Positions 5,574-5,752 of a stretch of DNA of 5,752 nt are shown here, in pieces. How positions within the stretch are numbered: the first letter of the stretch is position 1; the number at the start of each line of letters is the position of its first letter. The notes under the pieces are model-generated. The model did no database searches. It was given only the letters and a program-made list of their open reading frames with translations, and had not been told where the DNA came from. The stretch lies in assembly GCA_002410935.1 (NCBI GenBank), contig DHPM01000007.1, forward strand, positions 78,852 to 84,603, given 5' to 3'. This DNA is from Caryophanales bacterium UBA5364 (GTDB lineage Bacteria; Bacillota_I; Bacilli_A; RF39; UBA660). The translations under genes and the position numbers were made by a program.

Positions 5574-5752
5574 ATGACAAGAGTTAAAGGTGGAACTATT
5601 AGCCGTGCACGCCATAAGAAGGTAATGAAGCAAGCTAAAGGTTATTTTGGAAGTAAACACAGATTATATAAGAGTGCTAACGAACAAGTAATGCATTCAT
5701 TAAAATATGCATATCGTGATCGTCGTCAAAAGAAAAGAGATTTTAGAAAGTT
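5574..5752 (+). CDS. rplT: Large-subunit ribosomal protein L20, N-terminal part (3' end outside window)
   Basis: The first 59 codons of L20, which binds 23S rRNA early in 50S assembly and, as a free protein, represses this operon through its mRNA leader. The N-terminus [19 protein letters not shown], then AKGYFGSKH and the end [15 protein letters not shown], match the long basic N-terminal extension and first helices of the family. The protein runs off the window; a full L20 is about 118 residues, and the leader-binding C-terminal domain is not seen. AAGGAGG (5561-5567) is six bases before the ATG, and the gap from rpmI is 18 bp. This is the standard last gene of infC-rpmI-rplT and supports calling the upstream RNA an L20 leader. 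Confidence 0.97.
   Translation, partial: MTRVKGGTISRARHKKVMKQAKGYFGSKHRLYKSANEQVMHSLKYAYRDRRQKKRDFRK

Noticed and set aside
1..5752. A novel defence, mobile or otherwise undescribed system
   Set aside because: Apart from the first gene fragment and the DUF2624-like gene, every gene belongs to a known core family in a familiar context. No integrase, transposase, terminal repeats, phased repeats or composition break is visible.

Overview
This is an AT-rich, gene-dense stretch of chromosome from a low-GC Gram-positive bacterium, most likely class Bacilli and perhaps one of the uncultured gut lineages near the Mollicutes. The evidence is the gene set (a PbpA/PbpH-type class B PBP next to rpmG, nfo next to a DUF2624-like gene, and infC-rpmI-rplT behind a leader of the type found in Firmicutes), strong AGGAGG ribosome binding sites, and intrinsic terminators. 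A peptidoglycan transpeptidase argues against a wall-less Mycoplasma. All six tryptophans I could check are TGG, so the standard bacterial code fits.

Layout: (1) 1-463, the C-terminal part of an unrecognised acidic coiled-coil protein, closed by a good terminator. (2) 494-1426, nfo (endonuclease IV) behind an extended -10 promoter. (3) 1417-1680 on the minus strand, a small DUF2624-like protein whose 3' end overlaps nfo by 10 bp. (4) 1740-3827, a class B penicillin-binding protein of the elongation type. (5) 3872-4634, rpmG (ribosomal protein L33) and efp (elongation factor P), with a terminator hairpin between them and no clear second promoter. (6) 4659-5752, a strong promoter, a leader of about 130 nt with an attenuator, then infC, rpmI and the first 59 codons of rplT.

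Most of the window serves translation: L33, EF-P, IF3, L35 and L20. The infC operon appears to carry two layers of control: an L20-responsive attenuator in the leader, and an AUC start codon on infC that should make IF3 limit its own synthesis. The PBP builds the side wall, and nfo repairs abasic sites. The window looks like ordinary housekeeping chromosome. I see no mobile element, CRISPR array, defence module or undescribed system. The observations most worth checking concern regulation (the attenuator, the AUC start, the rpmG/efp terminator) and local oddities in the PBP.
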